Assembly: GCA_018820925.1 (NCBI GenBank)
Contig: JAHJNJ010000035.1
Span: forward strand, 45,046 to 109,045
DNA length: 64,000 nt
Origin: Gammaproteobacteria bacterium
Lineage (GTDB): Bacteria > Pseudomonadota > Gammaproteobacteria > Burkholderiales > Gallionellaceae
Direction: 5' to 3'
Part shown: positions 9,050 to 19,700 of the stretch, one piece after another
Position numbering within the stretch: the stretch's first letter is position 1
Layout: each line of letters begins with the position of its first letter
Notes under the pieces: generated by a model
Seen by the model: the letters and a program-made list of their open reading frames with translations, nothing else
Told to the model about the DNA's origin: nothing
The model's database searches: none
Program-made: the position numbers and the translations under genes

Positions 9050-10090
9050 ATGAATAATAAGTATCTGCATTTAACCCCCGGCAATAAATCGGAGAGTCCT
9101 TCTGTACGGCAATTATGCAAATATCAGTCACCCGTTGAGGAAAATGCGACCTGCCTGGAAGTGCTTGATCATTTTCTCGCCGACGTAAAACTCTATGCTT
9201 TGCCGGTCGTGAACAACAACAACATCCCGTCCTGCATCATCAACAGGCATCTTTTTGTCGAGTATTTCTCAAGAAAATATATCCCGGAGATTCACGGAAA
9301 AAAGCCGGTATTACAGTTTTTGAAAGATGACTTGACTGAAGGATTGGCGGTTTTTCCCGGAGCGGCACCGATCATCGTCGATGAATCAACCTCCATTGAC
9401 GATGTCGCGCAAATGATCATCGGCGCCGGAATGCAGCACATGGTGACCGGGTTTATCGTTACCGCAGATGGCGCATATCTGGGCATTGCCAATGGCCACG
9501 ATCTGCTTCATGAAATCACACAGCGCAAGCAGGCCGACCTGTATTTCCTGGCGCACTACGACCACCTGACCGGAATACCCAATCGCATGCTGTTTGGCGA
9601 CCGCCTGATGCAGGCCTGTCGCGAAGCTTTGCGCAACAACACCCTGGTGGGGCTGCTGTTTGTCGATGTCGATCGCTTCAAGCAGGTCAATGACTCCCAC
9701 GGACACAGTTTCGGCGATTTGCTTTTGTGCGCTGTCTCCGGTCGTCTGCAGTCCTGCGCGCGCGAGGCAGATACCATCGCCCGCCTGGGCGGTGATGAGT
9801 TTGCCATTCTGATGGACAACCTGAAAGATGCAGAGGATCCGAAGATCGTTGCACAGAGAATCGTCACTTCGATGCAGAAACCACTGCATATTTCCGGGCG
9901 CATGCTGTCGGTCTCCGTCAGCATCGGCATCGCCATCTACCCGAAGGACGCCGCCGATGTCGCCCTCCTGCTTGCCAAAGCCGATACTGCCATGTACGAG
10001 GCAAAATCAAGGGGACGAAATGGCTTTCACATCTACACTCCCGGCCTTTCAGTTTACGACGACTCGCAAATGTCATTAAACCGGGCTTAG
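9050..10090 (+). CDS. diguanylate cyclase with an N-terminal CBS-like domain pair
   Basis: GGAG sits at a good distance before the ATG. Residues about 15-160 form a CBS-like pair (ALPVVNNNNIPSCIINR and GFIVTADGAYLGIANG are the repeated beta-beta-alpha signatures), which in other proteins binds adenine nucleotides. Residues about 170-335 are a GGDEF domain with the intact catalytic motif RLGGDEFAIL. The RxxD inhibitory site (READ) stands exactly five residues before GGDEF, so product feedback by c-di-GMP is expected. No membrane segment is visible, so the protein is cytosolic. Making c-di-GMP next to an exopolysaccharide locus fits a role in matrix control, but this link is only positional. 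Confidence 0.9.
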   Translation: MNNKYLHLTPGNKSESPSVRQLCKYQSPVEENATCLEVLDHFLADVKLYALPVVNNNNIPSCIINRHLFVEYFSRKYIPEIHGKKPVLQFLKDDLTEGLAVFPGAAPIIVDESTSIDDVAQMIIGAGMQHMVTGFIVTADGAYLGIANGHDLLHEITQRKQADLYFLAHYDHLTGIPNRMLFGDRLMQACREALRNNTLVGLLFVDVDRFKQVNDSHGHSFGDLLLCAVSGRLQSCAREADTIARLGGDEFAILMDNLKDAEDPKIVAQRIVTSMQKPLHISGRMLSVSVSIGIAIYPKDAADVALLLAKADTAMYEAKSRGRNGFHIYTPGLSVYDDSQMSLNRA

Positions 10091-10213
10091 GAGTTCAGCC
10101 GGCAACATTGAAATTCTTCACTACCGGCGCACCAATAAAGGTCTGATTCAGCCCTCACCGAGCATCCGGAAATCGCACTGGCTTGTCAGGGGACTAGCCG
10201 CCACCTCATGTTT

Positions 10214-10231
10214 GTAACAAATTTGAAACAG
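10214..10231 (-). promoter_or_regulatory. possible Pho box upstream of phoU
   Basis: Read on the minus strand the 18 bases CTGTTTCAAATTTGTTAC match 13 of 18 positions of the PhoB consensus CTGTCATAAATCTGTCAC, including both CTGT/TTGT half-sites 11 bp apart. It lies 30 bases before phoU. Its orientation is opposite to phoU, which is unusual for a PhoB activation site, so it could also be chance. Confidence 0.35.
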
Positions 10232-10261
10232 TAAAACTCTAAAGTCGGGGAAGGGGGTGGT

Positions 10262-10930
10262 ATGCAACAAAAGGCACACACTTTTACAAAATTCGATGAC
10301 GATTTAAATTCAATCCGTGCGCACATTCTGGAAATGGGCAAGCTGGTTGAAAGTCAGTTCAGTCAATCGTTGCTGGCATTTTTTGAAGCAAACACCGCTA
10401 TTGCGCATCAAGTAGTTGACCAGGACTATTCTGTCGACCAGATGGAAATGCGAATTGACAGCCTTTGCGTAATCGCCATCGCACGCCAACAACCGGCCGC
10501 ATGTGATCTGCAGTCGATCATTATCTCCACGAAGATCGTGATGCTTCTGGAACATGTCGGAGACGAGGCGAAAAAAATAGCGCTTATCGTGGAGCAACTT
10601 GCCCGCCAGAAGCTCATGACAAGCCCGCACATCCAGGGGATTCGTCTTGCCGCACAATTGGCACAGCAAAAACTGGCCGAAGTTATTGACAGTTTTGCCC
10701 GCCTCGACAGCTTTACCGCTTACAAATTGCTTGGCTCTGAGGATTTGATCAATGAGATGTTTAACAATATCTCAAGAGACTTGATCCAATCCATGACCGA
10801 CGACCCGCGCACCATCTCCTCTTCATTGGCAATTTTATTCGTGGCAAAAGCAATTGAACGAATAGGAAATAATATTAAGGATATTTCAAAGCTGGTAATT
10901 GACGCTTCAAACAGGTATGGCGAAATCTAG
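10262..10930 (+). CDS. phoU: PhoU-family phosphate signalling protein
   Basis: A 222-residue all-helical protein of the PhoU family: two related three-helix bundles, with the metal-site motif LEHVGDEAKKIA in the first and IERIGNNIKDIS in the second. The family motif RQQPAACDLQ is also present. In the second half the usual ERIGD is ERIGN, so one acidic metal ligand is replaced by Asn. PhoU links the Pst transporter to the PhoR kinase and dampens the phosphate-starvation response. A strong purine-rich ribosome site (GGGGAAGGGGG) precedes the ATG. The order phoU then pstS differs from the common pstSCAB-phoU operon, and pstC, pstA and pstB are not seen in this window. Confidence 0.9.
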   Translation: MQQKAHTFTKFDDDLNSIRAHILEMGKLVESQFSQSLLAFFEANTAIAHQVVDQDYSVDQMEMRIDSLCVIAIARQQPAACDLQSIIISTKIVMLLEHVGDEAKKIALIVEQLARQKLMTSPHIQGIRLAAQLAQQKLAEVIDSFARLDSFTAYKLLGSEDLINEMFNNISRDLIQSMTDDPRTISSSLAILFVAKAIERIGNNIKDISKLVIDASNRYGEI

Positions 10931-10958
10931 TTCGCGTCATCGCCAGTCCTGTTTTGCC

Positions 10959-10973
10959 GGCCTGTAGCAGGCC
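10959..10973. other. short hairpin between phoU and pstS
   Basis: GGCCTG-TAG-CAGGCC forms a perfect six-pair stem. It has no T run, so it is not a standard terminator; it may separate or stabilise the phoU and pstS messages. Confidence 0.4.
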
Positions 10974-11020
10974 GCAATACAGAAAGTACGCGACAACCCT
11001 ATTGTTATGGGAAATTTGAC

Positions 11021-12064
11021 ATGATCAACCTGAATCGACTTCTCCGTTACATCAGTCTCTCCGTGGCACTGCTGTCTGCCGGTTATGTATCCGCCGCCGA
11101 CATCACGGGTGCTGGCGCAACCTTCCCCTACCCCGTCTACTCCAAGTGGGCAAATGCCTACAAAACAGAAACTGGCACAGGCGTGAATTACCAACCCATC
11201 GGGTCTTCCAACGGCCTCAAGCAAATCCAGTCCAGAACTGTGGATTTCGCCGCAACTGACGCACCACTGAAAGAGAATGAATTGGAATCGGCCGGTCTGG
11301 TCCAGTTCCCTGTAATAATTGGAGGTGTGGTGCCAGTGGTCAACGTCAATGGAGTCGAACCTGGCAAACTGAAGTTGAACGGTACCATCCTGGCCGATAT
11401 CTTTCTGGGCAAAATCACCAAGTGGAATGATTGGCGTATTGCTGCCGATAACCCCGGAGTCGCTCTGCCGGATGAAGCAATCACCGTGATTCACCGCTCC
11501 GATGGCTCAGGCACCACTTTCATCTTTACCTCCTACCTTGCCCAAGTAAGTCCGGAATGGAAAAAAAGCGTAGGGGTTGGCAAGGAGGTGTACTGGCCAA
11601 CAGGTACCGGAGGCAAAGGAAACGAAGGCGTCACCGCGTACGTTCAGCGCATCAGAAATTCCATCGGTTACGTGGAATATGCCTACGCCTTGCAGAACAA
11701 GCTAACCTTTACCCAAATGAGGAATCGCGATGGTCATTTTGTCATGCCTGACTATGCCAGTTTCAATGCCGCTGCCAACGCACGCTCGGACACCGGCAAA
11801 GGTTTCTACGAAATTCTGCCCAACGAATCGGGCAAGGATAGCTGGCCTATAACTGGCGCCACCTTCGTCCTGATTTACAAATCTCAGGAAAAACCGGTAA
11901 ATGCCACAAGAGTATTGGAATTTTTCGATTGGGCATTCACCAACGGCGATAAGTTGGCTTCCGATCTGGACTATGTGCCGCTACCGGCCAACCTGAAAAT
12001 GCAAATCCGCAACGCCTGGAAAACACAAATAAAGGACACCTCAGGCAATTCTCTTTGGAAATAA
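11021..12064 (+). CDS. pstS: PstS, periplasmic phosphate-binding protein
   Basis: A 347-residue protein with a Sec signal peptide (LSVALLSAGYVSAAD) and the phosphate-binding motifs of PstS: GAGATFPYPVYSKW at the mature N-terminus, QIQSRTVDFAATDAPL and HRSDGSGTTFIFTSYL. It delivers phosphate to the PstCAB permease. Length and motifs are those of an intact gene. The gene lies 90 bases after phoU. Directly behind its TAA (one base later) begins the target repeat of an IS5-family element, so any transcript running from pstS into further pst genes would be broken; no pstC is found beyond the element either. Confidence 0.93.
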   Translation: MINLNRLLRYISLSVALLSAGYVSAADITGAGATFPYPVYSKWANAYKTETGTGVNYQPIGSSNGLKQIQSRTVDFAATDAPLKENELESAGLVQFPVIIGGVVPVVNVNGVEPGKLKLNGTILADIFLGKITKWNDWRIAADNPGVALPDEAITVIHRSDGSGTTFIFTSYLAQVSPEWKKSVGVGKEVYWPTGTGGKGNEGVTAYVQRIRNSIGYVEYAYALQNKLTFTQMRNRDGHFVMPDYASFNAAANARSDTGKGFYEILPNESGKDSWPITGATFVLIYKSQEKPVNATRVLEFFDWAFTNGDKLASDLDYVPLPANLKMQIRNAWKTQIKDTSGNSLWK

Positions 12065-12069
12065 GTTAA

Positions 12070-13239
12070 GGAATCTCTGATTAAGTCCCGAACGATTTCG
12101 ATTCATAATGTCAGAAGCGAAGATCGAACAAACGGAACCGAACGATGAAACAAACAACGCTCTCTGCAGGCAACTTTGATCTCTACGGCAAGACGACGCG
12201 ACGTGCGAAGTTTCAGGCCGAGATGGATCGGGTCGTGCCATGGTCTGCCTGTGTGCATTGATCGAACCGGTCTACCCCAAAGCCGGAAATGGGTGCCCGC
12301 CGGTTGGTCTTGAGCGCATGTTGCGCATCTACTTTCTGCAGAACTGGTTCAACCTCTCCGACCCCGCCGTGGAAGAAGCCCTTTACGACTCCGTCTCCAT
12401 GCGTGAATTCGTCGGCATCGACCTGGGGCGGGAAGGAACTCCGGACGAAACCACCGTGTGCAAGTTCCGCCACCTGCTGGAAGAGCATGAACTGGGCCGT
12501 CGCCTGTTCGAGGAAGTGGGGCGTCATCTGCAAACCCATGGGATGAAGGTATCGACCGGCACCATCGTGGACGCGACGATCATCAATGCGCCGTCCTCGA
12601 CCAAGAATCAGGACAAGGCGCGCGACCCGGAGATGCACCAGACCAAGAAGGGTAACCAGTGGTACTTTGGCATGAAGGCGCACATCGGTGTGGACAGCAA
12701 GACCAGGCTGATTCACTCGATAGTTGCCACGCCCGCCAACGAGCATGACAAGCACAGCATCCCCGACCTGCTGCACGGAAACGAGCGGCGGGTGTACGGC
12801 GACTCGGCCTATTCCAGCCAAAAGGAGTTGATCGCCCAGGCCGCACCCAAGGCGCGCGACTTCACCAACCAGAAGGGGTTTCGTAACAGAGGGCTCACCG
12901 AACGGGAACAGGCGAAGAACAGTAGAAAGTCGAGTGCGCGCGCCAAGGTTGAACATGCCTTCCTCATCATCAAGCGCATCTTCGGCTTCGCCAAGGTCAG
13001 CTATCGCGGCATGATGAAGAACGGCAATCGTCTGTTCGTCGTGGCGGCACTGGCAAATCTGTTCATGGCGCGACATCATTTGTTGCGACTTCAGCAGGGA
13101 AGGTGCGTCTGATGAACGGGGAATCGACCGGAAGGGGCGGCGAAATGACCCTTGCCAGAGCAATTTCCAGCCGATTCGAATATCCACAGCAGAATGTGAG
13201 CGCGTCGTTCTCATTTGTTGTTACTTATTCAGACCTTCC
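12070..13239 (+). mobile_element. IS5-family insertion sequence with a TTAA target duplication
   Basis: The ends are imperfect inverted repeats: GGAATCTCTGATTAAGT on the left and, read inward, GGAAGGTCTGAATAAGT on the right (14 of 17 match). Both flanks carry TTAA (12066-12069 and 13240-13243), which fits the YTAR 4-bp target duplication of IS5-group elements. The 1170-base element holds one transposase gene with a frameshift. It landed one base after the pstS stop codon. Confidence 0.9.
12145..13112 (+). pseudogene. IS5-family transposase, frameshifted
   Basis: The true reading starts at the ATG at 12145 (MKQTTLSAGNFDLYGKTTRR, the usual IS5 opening) and runs to VVPWSA, then hits a TGA at 12259. 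The remaining 285 or so residues continue in another frame from about 12249 (LCALIEPVYPKAGNG). Adding one C between 12247 and 12250 would restore the expected WSALCALIEP. The ORF-track start at 12240 is therefore a chance ATG inside CCATGG. The DDE catalytic region is otherwise intact: VDATIINAPSSTKN for the first Asp, VYGDSAYSS for the second and KVEHAF for the Glu. The element is probably immobile unless another copy supplies transposase or slippage rescues it. Confidence 0.85.
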
Positions 13240-13243
13240 TTAA

Positions 13244-13704
13244 CCGAGTGTCATGAAGCCCTGACTCCATTTATACAAATGTCCGCAGCGGCGAAAACAG
13301 CTACTAAACCGACGCCTCAATCGCTTCTGTGTTCAAATGGTGTAAATGCGGTGGCACAGACGCACGTTTATTCCGGTTTGTGCCGCTCGACACCAAGATA
13401 CAGCCCAACCTGCCCTGCTGAATCTCGCTGAAGAGATTCAGTCGCCCGATTAGACCCGCCTTGGATTTACAGATTTCAGCCCTGACTTGACTGAAGCGAT
13501 TTCGTCACGGTTTTTCCGGTACTTCGCACTGCAACAGCACGGCAAGCCGCGTGCCATCAATCAACTTCTCTTCACGAGTTGTTACGAGAAGAAAGGAATA
13601 CAAACTTTTCGCCTGCCACCGTTTGTTCCGGCCCCATCCAATCGGATTATTTCATCCGCAAAGACCGGGGACGGAAAACGGGGTGACGAAAAGTCGAAAC
13701 ACTT
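13244..13704. other. 461-base region between the IS5 element and ndvB, no supported gene
   Basis: This stretch runs from the IS right flank to the glucan synthase start. It contains only short ORFs that overlap the start of the next gene in other frames. No remnant of pstC, pstA or pstB could be read in it. It should hold the ndvB promoter, but no clear -35/-10 pair stands out. Confidence 0.45.
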
Positions 13705-16700
13705 ATGCAGACACTATTGCCACGCTTGAAAAGCCGGATAGCCAAATTGATGCGCCCACGCCCGCACGCTGGCGAGCCGCTTCTGCGCGGCGAGTTGTTC
13801 AGTGTCGAGCAACTGGCGCGGCATGCCAAAACACTGGCGGATTACCATCTGGTCGTCACCCGCCGCGGTTCCAACAGCCTGCTGGACCGGCTGGGCCAGA
13901 ACGAAGACATCTTACGCAACTTCAATCTTTCGACACTCGATAAAAACGCCGCGCGACGCGTCACGCCCGCCGCCGAATGGCTGCTCGATAATTTCTACCT
14001 GATCGAAGAACAGATCCTGCTGGCGAGGCGGCATTTCCCGCGCAGCTACAGCCGCGAATTGCCGCGCCTCCTGAACAGCCCTTCCGCCGGGTTGCCGCGT
14101 GTATACGACATCGTGCGCGAGCTGATCTCGCATGTGGATGCGCAGATCGATACCGAACCGCTCAGCGTCTTCATCGCCGCCTACCAGACGGTGGATTCCC
14201 TCAAGCTGGGCGAGCTGTGGGCCATTCCCATCATGTTGCGCCTGGGGCTGATCGAGAATCTGCAGCGCGTTGCCACGCGCCTGACCATTGCGCGGGCGGA
14301 TCGCGAAGTTGCCATCATGTGGATAGACCGTTTGCAGGCAATGGCAGAAAAAAATCCTTCCCACCTCGTCGTCGTCGTGGCGGACATGGCCAAGTCGGAG
14401 CTGCCCCTGTCCAGTTCCTTCGTAGCAGAATTCAGCCAGCGCTTGTCGCGACAAAGTCCGGTGCTGCACCTCGCGCGCAGCTGGCTGGAACAGCGGCTCG
14501 CCGAGCAGGGTTTGACCATCGAACTGCTGAGCCAGCAAGAGAGCCAAAGCCAGGCCGCCAACCGCCTGTCCGTCAGTCACAGCATTGCCAGCCTGCGCTA
14601 CCTGAGCGCAATGGACTGGAGAGATTTTGTCGAGACGCAGAGTCTGGTCGAAAAGACATTGCTTGCCGATCCTGCCGGCGTGTACGACAAAATGGATTTT
14701 TCCACGCGCGATCGCTATCGCCATGCAGTCGAAGCCCTCTCGCGCTACAGCAGGTTGTCGGAAGCCGAGGTTGCGCACAAGGCCGTGCAACTGGCCGCAG
14801 ACGGCGCGCACCAGAACGGCAATGAAGATCGCAGCGCCCACGTCGGTTTCTACCTGATCGATGCGGGCCACGCCCTGCTGGGAAACCTGGCGAATGTGCG
14901 CTGGCCCAGGCACATGTTCATCGAGCGCAGCATTCGCCGTTTTCCGCTGACCTGGTTTGCGGGCGGCATTGTGACGACGACCCTGCTCGCCACATTCATG
15001 CTGGTGCAGCAGGCCGGGGCGCTGGCCGTGCACGGTTGGGAACTGTTCTTCTTCATGCTCGTCGGCATCCTGTGCACCAGCCAACCGGCCGTGACGCTGC
15101 TGAACTGGCTGTCCATGCGACTGGTGAAACCGCGCCTGCTGCCGCGACTGGATTATTCAAAAGGCATTACAGCCGAATGCCGCAGCATGGTGGTGGTTCC
15201 CACCATGCTCACAAACCAGGACGGTGTCGACCGCCTCATCGAAACCCTGGAGATACACCATCTCGCGAACCGCGACCGGCACCTGCACTTCGCCTTGCTG
15301 ACGGACTATCGCGACGCGGCACAGGAGACGCTGCCCGGCGACAAGGCCTTGCTGCAACGCGCACAGGCCGGTGTCGAGATGCTGAACCGCAAATATTCCC
15401 CGACGGACAACAACCTGTTCTTCCTGCTGCACCGCCCGCGCCGCTGGAACGCCGCGGAAGGCGTATGGATGGGTTACGAACGCAAGCGCGGAAAACTCAC
15501 GGAGTTCAACGCGCTGCTGCGCGGTGGCGACCGCGATTGTTTTTCGGCGATCATAGGTGACACCGCCATCCTGCCGTCCATCAAGTATGTCATCACGCTG
15601 GACACCGACACGCAACTGCCGCGCGATGCCGCGCGGAAACTGGCGGGCACCATGGCGCATCCCCTGAACCGTCCGGTGTTCGATGCCGCACGCGGCATCG
15701 TCACCAGCGGCTACGGCATTCTGCAGCCGCGCGTCGGCGTGAGTTTGCCGAGCGCCCGCCGTTCCTGGTTCGTGCGCCTGTTCGGCGGCGACGCGGGCAT
15801 CGACCCCTACACGCGCGAAGTGTCGGACGTGTATCAGGACGTGTTCCAGGAAGGCTCGTTCATCGGCAAGGGAATTTACGATGTGGACGCCTTTGAGCGC
15901 GCCATGCACGGACGCTTCCCGGAAAACACCGTACTCAGTCACGACCTGCTGGAAGCGTGTCATGCCCGTTCCGCACTGGTCAGCGATGTGGAGCTGTTCG
16001 AGGAATATCCTTCCCGTTACAACGTGGATGTCGCGCGGCGTCACCGCTGGATACGCGGCGACTGGCAAATCGCGCAATGGCTGCTGCCGCGCGTGCCCGG
16101 TGCCGCTGCCAAACGCATTGCCAATCCGCTTTCTGTGCTGTCGCTGTTGAAGATACTCGACAACCTGCGGCGCAGCCTGGTGCCGGTCGCGCTGCTGTTG
16201 CTGTTGCCGGGCACCTGGCTGCTGTTCCCGCAACTGGGCGCACTCGGACTACTGCTGGTCGTCGCCCTCATCGCCTTCCCCGGCTTGCTGGCGCTCACCG
16301 GCGCGTTGCGCAAATCGTCCGACATGCCCTGGAGCATGCATTTGCGCGGTGTGGCCGATGCGGGCGCGCGCCAACTCGGACAGATGTTGCTCACGCTGGC
16401 CTTCTTGCCCTACGACGCGTTCATCAGCCTGGATGCCATCGTCAGAACGCTGTGGCGTTTGCTGGTCACACGCAAGCGGCTGCTGGAATGGCAAACCTCC
16501 AGCGATTCCGATCTGTCGGCACGCAATGACCTGGCCGGTTTTTATGCGCACATGTGGAGCGCCCCCCTGCTGGCAGTGGCATCGGGAATTTTCCTGGCTG
16601 TCATGCAGCCAGCGCAGTTTCCCCTGGCATTGCCAATTCTATGTCTATGGGCCATCTCGCCATGGATCGCATGGTGGATCAGCCAACCCATCGAATCCGC

Positions 16701-19700
16701 GGCAGCCAATCTGACGGCGACGCAGCTGAACTTCCTGCGCAGCGCAGCGCGCAAGACCTGGCATTTCTTTGACACCTTTGTCACCGCGCAGGAAAACTGG
16801 CTGCCGCCGGACAATTTCCAGGAAATCCCCGGCCCGGTGATCGCATCGCGCACCTCGCCGACGAATATCGGTCTGGCGCTGCTGGCGAATCTGGCCGCGC
16901 GCGATTTCGGCTACCTGTCGGTGGCGCGGCTGCTACGCCGCACCCATGACAGTTTCGCCACCTTGCAAAAGCTGGAACGGTATCGCGGACACTTCTACAA
17001 CTGGTATGAAACGCGCACACTGCAAGCGATGCATCCGCATTATGTTTCCAGCGTGGACAGCGGCAACCTGGCGGGACATTTGCTCACACTCGCTGCCGGA
17101 CTGCGCGAACAGGCCGACGAGCCCGTCTACACACCGCAGATCTTTGCCGGCCTGCGCGACACGCTGCAGATACTCATGGAATTGTCGGACGACAACGCCG
17201 AACTGGCGCGACTCGACGCGGAACTGGCGACCGCCCCCGCTACCTTGCGCGCGGGTTATGCACTGCTGGAAAGCGTGACCGAGTCGGCACGCAACATCGC
17301 CGTTGCATTCACAGACGCCGCACCCGAGCAGAAACAATGGAGCGCATTGCTGTTGAACAGTAGCGAAGAGCACCTGGAAGATTTGCGTTTCCTCGCACCG
17401 TGGCTGCACGCCAATGAAAGCCTGATGCGCGCCTCCGGCGACCTCGCCGAAAAACCCGGTGACCTCGCCCAAAAACTATTTCGTTTCGACCAGCCGCTCA
17501 CCCTGCGCGAAATCGCGCTGCTGGCCAAATCGCTCTCCCCCCTGCTAGCCGCGGACGCGGGTCAGGCCGAACACTCGCGTTGCCTGCTGGAAGCCAGCGA
17601 GCATGCGCGCCAGCGCCTGCAGGCACTGGAATCCCTGGCCAGACAAAGCGACGAACTGGCCGACATGGACTTCACCTTCCTGTTCGACACGGAACGAAAC
17701 CTGTTTGCCATCGGTTTCAATGTCGCCGAGAACCGCAGCGACGCCAGCTTCTATGACCTGCTGGCCTCGGAGGCACGCTTGTGCAGCTACGTCGCCATCG
17801 CCCAGGGGCAGGTGCCGCAGGATCACTGGTTCTCCATGAGCCGCCTGCTCATCGCCTCGCGCGGCGAGCCGGTGCTGGTGTCGTGGAGCGGCTCGATGTT
17901 CGAATACCTGATGCCGCTGCTGGTCATGCCCAACTACGAGAAGACCCTGCTGGATCACAGTTGCCAGGCGGCGGTGCAGCAACAGATCGAGTACGGAAAC
18001 GCGCATGGCGTGCCCTGGGGAATTTCCGAATCGGGCTATAACCGCATCGATGTGCATCAGAACTACCAGTACCGCGCGTTCGGCGTACCGGGTCTGGGAT
18101 TGAAACGGGGGCTGGCCGACGATCTGGTGATCGCACCCTACGCCAGTGTAATGGCCCTGCTCATCACACCAAGGGCCGCCTGCGAAAACCTGCAACGCCT
18201 GGCCGACGAGGGCCGCGCCGGCAGCTACGGTTTCTATGAGGCCGTGGACTACACACCGGCACGTTTGCCGCCGGACGAATCCAGCGCCACGGTGTTTTCC
18301 TACATGGCACACCATCAGGGCATCAGCCTGCTGGCGCTGGTCAACCTGTTGCGCAACGATCCCATGCAGCGGCGCTTCATGGCCTGTCCGATGCTCAAGG
18401 CCGCGGATCTGCTGTTGCAGGAGCGCGTACCCAGAGCCGTCGCCAGCGTATTCTCGGATGATCTGAAACTGGAACAAAGCCAGATACCCGGCGCAAGTGA
18501 CGAAGACACCATGCGCGTACTGACGAACCCTTCCACGCCGGTGCCAGAAGTTCACCTGTTGTCCAACGGCCGTTATCACGTGGCCATCACCAGTGCCGGT
18601 GGCGGCTACAGCCGCTGGCGCGATCTGGCGGTCACGCGTTGGCGCGAAGATGCCACGCGCGATTGCTGGGGCATGTTTGCGTATCTGCGCGATGTGGACA
18701 CGGGCGAATTCTGGTCCACCGCGTATCAACCCGCGTTGCGCAAGACCCGAGGTTACGAGGCCATCTTCACGCAGTCGCGCGCGGAATTCCGGCAGCAACA
18801 TGCCGGCATCGAAACCCACACCGAGATCAGCGTGTCGCCGGAAGACGATATCGAATTGCGGCGCATCACCCTCACCAACCGCACCCCCTCGCCGCGCGTG
18901 ATTGAACTGACCAGCTACGCCGAAGTGGTGCTTGCCACGCCCGCTGCGGACGCGGCGCATCCCGCATTCAGCAACCTGTTCGTGCAGACCGAGTTTGCGC
19001 AGCCATCTTCCGCCATCCTGTGCACGCGGCGTGCCCGTTCGCTTGAGGAAAAACCGCCGTGGCTGCTGCACATGATGCTGGGACGCGGCGACGAACAGGA
19101 AACCGTCTCCTGCGAAACCGATCGCGCGCGCTTTGTCGGACGCGGCGGCAGCCTGGCCAACCCGGCCGCGATGCAGGGCATTGCGCCCTTGTCCAACACC
19201 GTTGGTTCCGTGCTCGATCCCGTGGTTGCGTTGCGGCGCACGGTCGCGCTGGGGCCGCATGAAACCGTCATCGTCGACCTGGTGCTGGGCGTTACGGAAA
19301 GCCGCGAAGCCGCGCTGGCGCAGGTGGAAAAATACCAGAGCGTACGCATGGCCGACCGCACCTTCGACCTGGCGTGGACACACAGCCAGGTGACGCTGCA
19401 CCTGCTCAATGCCACGGAAGCGGAAGCTCAACTCTACGCCAGACTGGCCGGCGCGCTGATCTATGCCGACCCCACACGCCGCGCCAGCCCGGTCGTGTTG
19501 CACAACAACCGGCGCGGCCAAAGTGCACTGTGGAGTTACGGCATTTCCGGCGACGCGCCGCTGGTGCTGTTGCGCATCAGCGACATTGAAAAGGTCGAAC
19601 TGGTACGGCAAGTGGTCAAGGCGCATTCCTACTGGCGCATGAAAGGACTGACGGTCGAACTGATGATCCTGCACGAAGACGTTTCGGTTTACCGCCAAAA

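Noticed and set aside
12213-13214. 333-residue minus-strand ORF over the IS5 transposase
   Set aside because: Shadow of the transposase; no domain. It stays open because of codon bias.
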